Origin: Propionibacteriaceae bacterium UBA4569
Lineage (GTDB): Bacteria; Actinomycetota; Actinomycetes; Propionibacteriales; Propionibacteriaceae
Direction: 5' to 3'
Assembly (NCBI GenBank): GCA_002387005.1
Contig: DGKN01000189.1
Coordinates: forward strand, 1-7,062
Length of the DNA: 7,062 bases
The first letter of the stretch is position 1; the number at the start of each line of letters is the position of its first letter. A program made the position numbers and the translations under genes. A model generated the notes under the pieces. That model saw only the letters and a program-made list of their open reading frames with translations. It ran no database searches and was not told the origin of the DNA. Positions 1 to 4,974 of this stretch are shown here, in pieces.

Positions 1-546
1 TGCGCCACCTGCGACGGCTTCTTCTTCAAGGACAAGGACATCGCCGTGGTCGGCGGCGGTGACTCCGCCGTCGAGGAGGCCACCTTCCTGACCCGCTTCG
101 CCAAGTCGGTCACGATGATCCACCGTCGTGACGAGCTGCGCGCATCCAAGATCATGATCGCCCGCGCCGAGAACGACCCCAAGCTCACCTTCGCCTGGAA
201 CTCTCAGGTCGTCGGCATGTCCGGGGACCCCTCGCTGAAGTCGGTGACCCTGGCCGACACCGTCACCGGCGAGCAGCGCGAGCTGCCCGTCGAGGGCCTG
301 TTCATCGCCATCGGCCACGACCCCCGCAGCGAGCTCTTCAAGGGCCAGGTCAACCTCGACGACGCCGGCTACGTGCTCGTCGAGCCGCACTCGACGAAGA
401 CCAACCTGTCCGGCGTGTTCGCCTGTGGCGACCTGGTCGACCACACCTACCGCCAGGCCATCACGGCGGCCGGCTCGGGATGCCAGGCGGCGCTGGACGC
501 CGAGCGCTTCCTCGCCGACCTCGCGGACGTCAACGTCCAGGCCTGA
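1..546 (+). CDS. trxB: Thioredoxin reductase, C-terminal part (5' truncated by window edge)
   Basis: This flavoprotein passes electrons from NADPH through FAD and a redox-active cysteine pair to thioredoxin in the cytoplasm. The reading frame is open from base 1, and the first codons encode C-A-T-C-D-G, the CATC disulfide motif of low-molecular-weight thioredoxin reductases. It is followed by the NADPH-binding loop [10 protein letters not shown], the HRRDELRAS segment whose arginines bind the NADPH 2'-phosphate, and the C-terminal FAD-binding stretch [10 protein letters not shown]. The 181 visible codons are a little over half of the usual length of about 310-330 residues; the N-terminal FAD half lies outside the window. 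The stop is TGA at 544-546. The thioredoxin gene follows after 36 bases, the classic trxB-trxA order, so the visible CATC presumably reduces that thioredoxin. Confidence 0.96.
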   Translation, partial: CATCDGFFFKDKDIAVVGGGDSAVEEATFLTRFAKSVTMIHRRDELRASKIMIARAENDPKLTFAWNSQVVGMSGDPSLKSVTLADTVTGEQRELPVEGLFIAIGHDPRSELFKGQVNLDDAGYVLVEPHSTKTNLSGVFACGDLVDHTYRQAITAAGSGCQAALDAERFLADLADVNVQA

Positions 547-582
547 CACCCCACCCCAAGCAAGACTCCCGAAAGGATCGCC

Positions 583-906
583 ATGTCGAACGTCACCGAG
601 GTCACCGACGCCACCTTTGCCGAGCTCGTCGTCAACTCCTCCAAGCCCACCCTGGTGGACTACTGGGCCGACTGGTGCAGCCCCTGCAAGCAGCTCTCCC
701 CGATCATCGACGAGCTGGCCACCAGTCACGGCGACAAGATCAACTTCGTGAAGCTGGACACCAATGCGAACCCCAAGGTGCCCACCGAGCAGGGTGTCCT
801 CTCGCTGCCCACGCTCCAGGTCTGGCAGAACGGCCAGGTCGTGAAGTCGCTGCAGGGGGCGCGCTCGAAGGGTGCGCTGCTCAAGGCGCTGGACGAGTAC
901 CTCTGA
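583..906 (+). CDS. trxA: Thioredoxin with WCSPC active site
   Basis: A 107-residue cytoplasmic disulfide reductase, the usual size for thioredoxin 1. Visible hallmarks are the buried aspartate in LVDYWADW (Asp26), the active site W-C-S-P-C-K (Cys32 and Cys35) and the cis-proline loop SLPT (Pro76). The start ATG has a clear Shine-Dalgarno GAAAGGA at 571-577, with 5 bases between. The gene lies directly after trxB, its expected reductase, and stops three bases before the next start, so the genes are likely co-transcribed. The oddity is serine in place of the near-universal glycine of WCGPC, which may change redox potential or partner choice. The rest of the fold appears intact, so I expect a working thioredoxin rather than a decayed copy. 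Confidence 0.96.
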   Translation: MSNVTEVTDATFAELVVNSSKPTLVDYWADWCSPCKQLSPIIDELATSHGDKINFVKLDTNANPKVPTEQGVLSLPTLQVWQNGQVVKSLQGARSKGALLKALDEYL

Positions 907-909
907 GCC

Positions 910-1515
910 ATGCCCGCACACAGCAGCAGGCGCAAGGACGGCCACCTCCAGGGCGATCGGACCACCGGTCCGGACGAGCTGGAGGCGGGCCCCGTCATCC
1001 ACACCGGCGGTCTCCCCGGCTGGGTGGTCCCCCTGGTGGGGGCGCTCCTGGTGCTGCTCGCGCTCGGCGGGGGCGGCTACGCGGCCTATCGCTACAACGC
1101 GAACAAGCCGACCGAGGTCATCACGATCGGGCCCTCGCGGACGCCGTGGGGGCTGATGCCGCCGCTGTCGATGGGTGAGTACTCCCGCGACGCGAACTCT
1201 GCGGACACCCCGTCGATGAACCCGAACACCAAGAAGTCCACCATCACGGCCACATACTCCAAGGGCGGTCAGGCGACGGTCGTGCTGCTGATGAGCCGTC
1301 CCGAGACGGACGCGAAGAAGTTCATGACCGACATGGGCATGAATGCGATCATCGCCGAGGGTTCCGGCTTCTGCGGCACCAGCTCCGACAACAACCACGA
1401 TGGCTGCGCGGTCATCCGCGACAACACGGCCATCGCGGTGGTCGACCTGGTGGGCCTGTCGCGCGTCGAGCTGATGGACCTGGCGAACCAGTTCGGCGAC
1501 CAGCTCGCCGCCTGA
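910..1515 (+). CDS. Uncharacterised single-pass membrane protein with extracytoplasmic domain
   Basis: I do not recognise this family. The 201-residue product has a hydrophilic N-terminus with a basic SSRRK patch. One strong transmembrane segment follows at about residues 38-62 (WVVPLVGALLVLLALGGGGY), then an RYN motif and a polar domain of about 135 residues predicted to be outside the membrane (N-in, C-out). That domain begins with a Ser/Thr/Asn/Pro-rich stretch (about 73-110) and ends in a more compact region with two cysteines, Cys155 and Cys166, which could form a disulfide. The ATG lies three bases after the trxA stop with only a weak Shine-Dalgarno, which suggests translational coupling. 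Its position between thioredoxin and an OsmC gene hints at a redox or envelope role, but this is inference from neighbourhood only. Confidence 0.85.
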   Translation: MPAHSSRRKDGHLQGDRTTGPDELEAGPVIHTGGLPGWVVPLVGALLVLLALGGGGYAAYRYNANKPTEVITIGPSRTPWGLMPPLSMGEYSRDANSADTPSMNPNTKKSTITATYSKGGQATVVLLMSRPETDAKKFMTDMGMNAIIAEGSGFCGTSSDNNHDGCAVIRDNTAIAVVDLVGLSRVELMDLANQFGDQLAA

Positions 1516-1553
1516 CCCCCCTGCCGCGTGTACCCGACACCGAACTGCAGCAT

Positions 1554-1560
1554 GGAAGGA
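1554..1560 (+). promoter_or_regulatory. Ribosome binding site that fixes the OsmC start
   Basis: GGAAGGA lies six bases before ATG 1567. In-frame starts further upstream, ATG 1552 and GTG 1528, have no comparable site, so translation most likely begins at 1567. Confidence 0.75.
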
Positions 1561-1566
1561 ATCACC

Positions 1567-1974
1567 ATGGGCAAGACGATCTCCCTCACCCGGCGCGCAA
1601 CCGGCGAGTACACCGCCACCAATGCCGACGGCGCCACCATCGACTTCGGCGGCGAGGGCCAGTTCTCCCCCGTCGACCTGCTGCTGGCCGCGCTGGCCGG
1701 TTGCTCGGCGATCGACGTCGACGTGGTGACCTCCCGCCGTGCCGAGCCGACCCGCTTCGAGCTCACCGCGTCCGGTGAGAAGGTCACCGACGAGGACGGC
1801 GGAAAGCGCCTCGACAACGTCCGGCTGGCCTTCGACGTCGACTTCGCTGACGACGAGCAGGGCAACCAGGCCCGCGGTCTGGTCGACCGGCTGATCCAGC
1901 TCAGCCACGAGAAGGACTGCACCGTCTCGCGCACCATCGAGCACCCCACGGACGTGGAGTTCGTCCGCCTCTGA
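1567..1974 (+). CDS. OsmC/Ohr-family protein
   Basis: A 135-residue protein of the OsmC superfamily, small dimeric thiol peroxidases that reduce organic hydroperoxides with a reactive cysteine pair. The sequence shows the family core FSPVDLLLAALAGCSAIDV with Cys46 and, later, HEKDCTVSRTI with Cys118; these are the expected peroxidatic and resolving cysteines. Length fits the family (about 135-150). It resembles the YhfA/OsmC-like branch more than classical Ohr, so the substrate is uncertain. The start at 1567 is chosen for the preceding GGAAGGA. The gene follows the membrane-protein gene by 51 bases and may be the last of the trxB-trxA run. I see no convincing promoter of its own. A folded intergenic region follows its stop. 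Confidence 0.9.
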   Translation: MGKTISLTRRATGEYTATNADGATIDFGGEGQFSPVDLLLAALAGCSAIDVDVVTSRRAEPTRFELTASGEKVTDEDGGKRLDNVRLAFDVDFADDEQGNQARGLVDRLIQLSHEKDCTVSRTIEHPTDVEFVRL

Positions 1975-1987
1975 GCTGGTGACGAGC

Positions 1988-2054
1988 TGGGCGTCGCCCA
2001 TGAGCCCGCTGTCACCGACAGCCTGAGTACATGGGCTCAGTGAAAAACTTCACT
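1988..2054. repeat. Cluster of three adjacent inverted repeats after the OsmC gene
   Basis: Three dyads lie end to end. TGGGC-GTC-GCCCA spans 1988-2000. A two-part structure spans 2001-2039: outer arms TGAGCCC (2001-2007) and GGGCTCA (2033-2039) enclose the hairpin GCTGTC-ACC-GACAGC (2008-2022). AGTGAA-AAAC-TTCACT spans 2039-2054. Competing pairings exist: CTGAG (2023-2027) can pair with CTCAG (2036-2040), and GCCCAT (1996-2001) with ATGGGC (2031-2036). No T-run follows, so a canonical intrinsic terminator is not obvious. It could be an actinobacterial-type terminator for the upstream run, an RNA element, or protein-binding sites for rpf control. The pairings are seen directly; the role is inferred. 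Confidence 0.55.
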
Positions 2055-2133
2055 CCGTAGCTGTGCGTCCAGGAACTCACCTTGTGGAACGGCATTCGGC
2101 GTCCCCAGGAGGGAACCGGAGAAGAGATTCTGA

Positions 2134-2165
2134 GAGAATTCTGGTTGGGGCCTCTTTGAGAATTC
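2134..2165. repeat. Direct repeat of GAGAATTC upstream of the rpf gene
   Basis: GAGAATTC occurs at 2134-2141 and again at 2158-2165, 24 bases apart. The first copy lies inside the palindrome AGAATTCT (2135-2142); the second lies in a partial dyad TGAG-AATTC-CTCA (2157-2169) and overlaps the proposed -35 box. The arrangement suits a regulator-binding site, but no known consensus was matched. Confidence 0.45.
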
Positions 2166-2191
2166 CTCAGACTGCTCTTACGTTGTTCTCC
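2156..2191 (+). promoter_or_regulatory. Putative promoter for the rpf gene, possibly giving a leaderless mRNA
   Basis: TTGAGA (2156-2161) and TACGTT (2179-2184) are separated by exactly 17 bases, an ordinary spacing for a primary-sigma promoter. The -10 box keeps the TA...T skeleton. Transcription would start about 2191-2192, at or next to the ATG at 2192, and the bases before the ATG (GTTCTCC) contain no Shine-Dalgarno. Leaderless transcripts are common in actinobacteria, so both observations fit. This is a prediction from sequence only. Confidence 0.5.
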
Positions 2192-2794
2192 ATGACCAAG
2201 ACCAACCGCATCATCACCCTCGCTGCTGCGACCGCGCTGAGCGCCGGCATCGGCCTCGCCGCCGCCCCGCAGGCGGATGCCGCGAGCACCGTCTGGGACC
2301 GCGTCGCGCAGTGTGAGTCCGGCGGCAACTGGAGCATCAACACCGGCAATGGCTACTACGGCGGACTGCAGTTCAGCCACTCCACCTGGATTGGCTACGG
2401 CGGCGGCAAGTACGCCTACAACGCGAACGGCGCCACGCGTGCGCAGCAGATCTCGATCGCCAAGAAGACGCTGGCCTCGCAGGGTCCGGGCGCCTGGCCC
2501 GTCTGCTCAGTCCGCGCTGGCCTGACCCGCGCCAACGGCCTGGCCGTCTCCACCGGCACCACGTCCTCCGTGAAGACCGTCATCACCAAGAAGAAGACCA
2601 CCACCCGCACGACGACCACCAAGCGCACGACGACCACCAAGGGTGCCGTCTACGTGACCGTTCGTTCGGGTGACACCCTCGCCAAGATCGCCAAGCGGCA
2701 GGGCACCACCTGGGGCAAGATCTACAGCCTCAACAAGTCGACCATCAAGAACCCGAACATGATCAAGATTGGCCAGAAGGTCCGCGTCCGCTGA
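2192..2794 (+). CDS. Secreted resuscitation-promoting-factor-like muralytic enzyme with LysM domain
   Basis: A 200-residue exported peptidoglycan hydrolase of the Rpf (transglycosylase-like) family, which cleaves cell-wall glycan and supports growth or resuscitation from dormancy. A signal peptide covers residues 1-30 (basic MTKTNR, hydrophobic core, cleavage likely after ADA). The Rpf domain spans about 32-108: TVWDRVAQCESGGNWSIN with catalytic Glu42, NGYYGGLQFS, and Cys41/Cys105, which can form the conserved disulfide. A Lys/Thr linker follows (about 128-150), then a C-terminal LysM domain (about 153-199, YVTVRSGDTLAKIAK and IKIGQKVRV) for wall binding. The start at ATG 2192 is chosen because the signal peptide begins there; the frame opens further upstream at 2063, but that stretch is not signal-like and contains the promoter. 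The gene is monocistronic and ends at a strong hairpin. Confidence 0.94.
   Translation: MTKTNRIITLAAATALSAGIGLAAAPQADAASTVWDRVAQCESGGNWSINTGNGYYGGLQFSHSTWIGYGGGKYAYNANGATRAQQISIAKKTLASQGPGAWPVCSVRAGLTRANGLAVSTGTTSSVKTVITKKKTTTRTTTTKRTTTTKGAVYVTVRSGDTLAKIAKRQGTTWGKIYSLNKSTIKNPNMIKIGQKVRVR
2606..2641 (+). repeat. Tandem 18-bp repeat in the rpf linker
   Basis: The unit CGCACGACGACCACCAAG occurs twice without a gap (2606-2623 and 2624-2641), each encoding RTTTTK. It lies within the Lys/Thr-rich linker between the Rpf and LysM domains. It keeps the frame, so copy-number change would lengthen or shorten the linker in six-residue steps. The lysines may interact with anionic wall polymers. Confidence 0.85.
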
Positions 2795-2826
2795 CCCCCT
2801 GACCACCAGCACCGACCACATTCAGC

Positions 2827-2858
2827 ACGAAGGCCCCGGAGCACTCCGGGGCCTTCGT
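2827..2858. terminator. Strong intrinsic-type hairpin after the rpf gene
   Basis: ACGAAGGCCCCGGA (2827-2840) pairs perfectly with TCCGGGGCCTTCGT (2845-2858) around a GCAC loop, a 14-bp GC-rich stem. It lies 32 bases past the rpf stop. There is no U-run, only CGTGTC, which is common for terminators in high-GC actinobacteria. The hairpin could also stop transcription arriving from the convergent minus-strand gene. Confidence 0.8.
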
Positions 2859-2878
2859 CGTGTCACGTCGCGGGATCT

Positions 2879-2953
2879 CCGCCAAAATCGCCGCCTCAGA
2901 GCAATCCGGCCCCGCCACGGGACCGGATCACGGCATGATGCGCGTTTTGGCGG
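2879..2953. repeat. Nested inverted repeat in the convergent intergenic region, possible bidirectional terminator
   Basis: Outer arms CCGCCAAAA (2879-2887) and TTTTGGCGG (2945-2953) are exact inverse complements. Inside them lies a hairpin of ATCCGGCCCC (2904-2913) and GGGACCGGAT (2919-2928) around GCCAC, with nine of ten pairs. Read on either strand, the inner hairpin is followed by TTTT within about 20 bases, so it could terminate both the rpf transcript and the convergent minus-strand gene. The long gap between hairpin and T-run is not ideal for an intrinsic terminator. A small non-coding repeat element is another reading. Confidence 0.5.
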
Positions 2954-2995
2954 CACCGACCGCCCGGAGCAAGCCGTGCAGTGGGTGCGCAGCCC

Positions 2996-3580
2996 TCAGT
3001 GTTGCCCGCGGCCCGTCGGTTCGGCGCCCAGGGGCCGTTCGACGAGCGTGTGCACCGCCCGCCAGGCTCCGCGAAGACCCGGACGCCAGATCACTGTGGA
3101 CGCGAGGTCGAGCCGCATCCGTCGTCCGGTGGGGCTTGCGGCGCCCGGGACCGGTAGGAAGCCGACCTCCTCGAGCCATGTGCAGGTCGGCTGGTGACAG
3201 TTGGGACGACCGAGGGCGCCCGCCGCCTCGAGGCCTCCGACACGTCCCTCCAGGCGCGCGGCCAAGGACTGCACCAGCACCTTCTCCGCATCATCCGGGG
3301 CCCCATCGGTGCGGTGCAGTTCGATCAGCGCCGCCGATTCGGGGGAGCGCGACCATCGCGCCAGCGGATGGTCCGGGGGCAGGTTCAAGGTCGGGCACAC
3401 CAGGGCATGGGCGACGACATGGTCGTTGTGGACGAGGGCGAGCCCGCACATCCCCCACTGCTCGGCCGCCGCGCAGGCCCAGGCCTGGTCGCCGGCCCTC
3501 GGCACGCTGCCGGGGGCGCCACAACTGGACAACCTGGCCAGCGCGTCGGGGTGCAGCGTTCGCACACGTCGTCCAATCAC
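2996..3580 (-). CDS. Divergent GNAT-like (N-acetyltransferase-related) protein
   Basis: A 194-residue cytoplasmic protein without signal peptide or membrane segment. Its pattern recalls, from memory, an actinobacterial GNAT-like family: an N-terminal domain with a cysteine (SSCG, Cys20), the strand motif EQWGMCGLALVHND (about 40-53), the LVQSLAARL helix (102-110) and the ending CTWLEEVGFLPV...RMRLDLASTVIWR. The usual acetyl-CoA pyrophosphate loop (R/Q-x-x-G-x-G/A) before LVQ is not evident; the sequence there is GAPDDAEK. The protein may therefore be degenerate or have another role. It has six cysteines (20, 36, 45, 62, 128, 133). The start is GTG at 3580 with AGAGGGGG a few bases before it. 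The gene is divergent from the aminotransferase gene and convergent with the rpf gene. Family assignment is moderately sure, activity unsure. Confidence 0.72.
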   Translation of the reverse strand: MIGRRVRTLHPDALARLSSCGAPGSVPRAGDQAWACAAAEQWGMCGLALVHNDHVVAHALVCPTLNLPPDHPLARWSRSPESAALIELHRTDGAPDDAEKVLVQSLAARLEGRVGGLEAAGALGRPNCHQPTCTWLEEVGFLPVPGAASPTGRRMRLDLASTVIWRPGLRGAWRAVHTLVERPLGAEPTGRGQH

Positions 3581-3646
3581 CGCGCCCCCTCTCGTAATGA
3601 GTGCCCTGCAGCCATGCTACGCACGCGTCATGGCAAAGTGGGTGGA
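3581..3646. promoter_or_regulatory. Divergent intergenic region presumed to hold two promoters
   Basis: These 66 bases separate the minus-strand GNAT-like gene from the aminotransferase gene, so both promoters must lie here or extend into the neighbouring coding ends. Candidate -10 boxes are TAGCAT on the minus strand (3614-3619) and CAAAGT on the plus strand (3634-3639). The latter would start RNA near GTG 3647. No good -35 partner was found for either, so the exact sites are uncertain. Confidence 0.4.
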
Positions 3647-4963
3647 GTGAGTCTGCCCGAACCAACCCGCCAGGACACCCGCCTCGATCGCTATGTGTCG
3701 AGCTATGCCGAACGCACCAACGGCATGCGAGCTAGCGCCGTCCGCGCGCTGTTCGCCGTGGCCAACCGACCCGAGGTCGTCTCCCTGGCCGGCGGTATGC
3801 CGAACATCGCAGACCTCCCCCTGGACGCCTTGGCGGACACCTTCAAGGACCTCGTGCTGACCAAGGGGATCCAGGCCATGCAGTACGGCTCCGGCCAGGG
3901 TGAGCCGATGCTGCGCGAGCACATCTGCGAGGTGATGGCACTGGAGGGCATCGTCGCCCATCCCGACGACGTCACCGTCACCACCGGTTCCCAGCAGGCG
4001 CTCGACCTGGTCACCAGGATCTTCTGCGACCCCGGCGACGTGATCCTGGCCGAGGCGCCCAGCTACGTCGGGGCGCTGGGCACCTTCGGCAGCTACCAGT
4101 GCGAGGTCGTCCACGTCGCGATGGACGAGGACGGGCTGATCCCCTCGGCACTACGGGAGGCCGCACTGGCCTGCCAGGCAGCGGGCAAGAAGGCCAAGTT
4201 CCTCTACACGATCCCGAACTTCAACAACCCGTCCGGCATCCTGCAGCCCATCGAGCGTCGCCAAGAACTGCTGGCGGTCGCCCGCGAGGTGGGCCTGCTG
4301 GTCGTCGAGGACAACCCCTACGGTCTGCTCAACCTCGACACCGACCCGGTGCCCGCGATGCGCTCCCTGGACGACGAGCAGGTCATCTACCTCGGCTCCT
4401 TCTCCAAGACCTTCGCCCCCGGCTTCAGGGTTGGCTGGGTACTCGCACCGCACGCCGTGCGCGAGAAGCTCGTGCTGGCGCAGGAGTCGGCGACGTTGTG
4501 CCCGCCGGTGTTCAGCCAGTACGCCGTATCGTCCTATCTCGAGACCCAGGACTGGCGCCGCCAGATCGTCGCCTTCAAGGACATGTACCGCGCCCGCCGC
4601 GACGCGATGCTGGATGCGCTGGCTGAATACATGCCGGAGGGGACGACGTGGACGCAGCCCGCCGGCGGATTCTTCGTCTGGGTGACGCTGCCGGAGGGCC
4701 TGGACTCGCAGGCCATGCTGCCGCGGGCCGTGACCGCCCGCGTGGCGTACACCCCCGGCACCGCCTTCTACGCCGACGGCCTGGGCTCGCGCAACATGCG
4801 CCTGTCCTTCTGTTTTCCCACCCCGGAACGGATCCGGGAGGGAGTCCGGCGGTTGGCGCAGGTGGTCAACCACGAGTTCGAGCTGCACCAGACCTTCGGC
4901 CTCGACCACTCCCCGATGCACCACGGCGGCGCTGCCGTCGGACCCGTCCCCGACCAGAACTGA
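3647..4963 (+). CDS. PLP-dependent aminotransferase, fold type I (class I/II)
   Basis: A 438-residue cytoplasmic enzyme that moves an amino group between an amino acid and a 2-oxo acid with pyridoxal phosphate. Visible motifs in order: SLAGGMPN (46-53), MQYGSGQG (78-85), TGSQQALDL (113-121), NFNNPSG (191-197), EDNPYG with the PLP-pyridine aspartate Asp222 and Tyr225, SFSKTFAPGFRVGW with the Schiff-base Lys254, and NMRLSF with the carboxylate-binding Arg385. It resembles the MocR-domain/2-aminoadipate (LysN/ARO8-like) branch without the DNA-binding domain; the substrate cannot be told. Start GTG 3647 gives the short N-terminus usual for this branch, but ATG 3614 and GTG 3638 are also in frame, and no well-spaced Shine-Dalgarno decides. 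The ligase gene follows after 11 bases, so the two are probably one operon. Confidence 0.93.
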   Translation: MSLPEPTRQDTRLDRYVSSYAERTNGMRASAVRALFAVANRPEVVSLAGGMPNIADLPLDALADTFKDLVLTKGIQAMQYGSGQGEPMLREHICEVMALEGIVAHPDDVTVTTGSQQALDLVTRIFCDPGDVILAEAPSYVGALGTFGSYQCEVVHVAMDEDGLIPSALREAALACQAAGKKAKFLYTIPNFNNPSGILQPIERRQELLAVAREVGLLVVEDNPYGLLNLDTDPVPAMRSLDDEQVIYLGSFSKTFAPGFRVGWVLAPHAVREKLVLAQESATLCPPVFSQYAVSSYLETQDWRRQIVAFKDMYRARRDAMLDALAEYMPEGTTWTQPAGGFFVWVTLPEGLDSQAMLPRAVTARVAYTPGTAFYADGLGSRNMRLSFCFPTPERIREGVRRLAQVVNHEFELHQTFGLDHSPMHHGGAAVGPVPDQN

Positions 4964-4974
4964 GGGAGCTCACC

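Noticed and set aside
1528..1566. An earlier start (GTG 1528 or ATG 1552) for the OsmC-family gene.
   Set aside because: No ribosome binding site; GGAAGGA is placed for ATG 1567 and the family N-terminus fits that start.
2001..2039. A tRNA-like fold.
   Set aside because: The element is only 39 bases with two stems and lacks T-loop and anticodon-arm features.
2063..2191. A longer N-terminus for the Rpf protein.
   Set aside because: It would bury the signal peptide 43 residues inside and would include the predicted promoter; the signal peptide starts cleanly at ATG 2192.
1980..2191. A ydaO (cyclic di-AMP) riboswitch before the rpf gene, as known for some actinobacterial rpf genes.
   Set aside because: The hallmark conserved stretches of that class were not found, and the likely transcription start lies at the start codon.
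2606..2641. A CRISPR-like repeat.
   Set aside because: Only two adjoining copies without spacers, inside a coding frame and encoding a Lys/Thr linker.
3194..3646. An upstream extension of the aminotransferase frame, giving a 589-residue protein.
   Set aside because: The extension runs antisense through the GNAT-like gene and has no resemblance to aminotransferase N-termini; homologous motifs begin just after 3647.
4151..4924. A 257-codon open frame on the minus strand.
   Set aside because: It is fully antisense to the conserved aminotransferase and lacks domain features.
4648..4974. A longer N-terminus for the D-Ala-D-Ala ligase.
   Set aside because: It overlaps the aminotransferase coding region in another frame and is low-complexity GC shadow; ATG 4975 has a proper Shine-Dalgarno.
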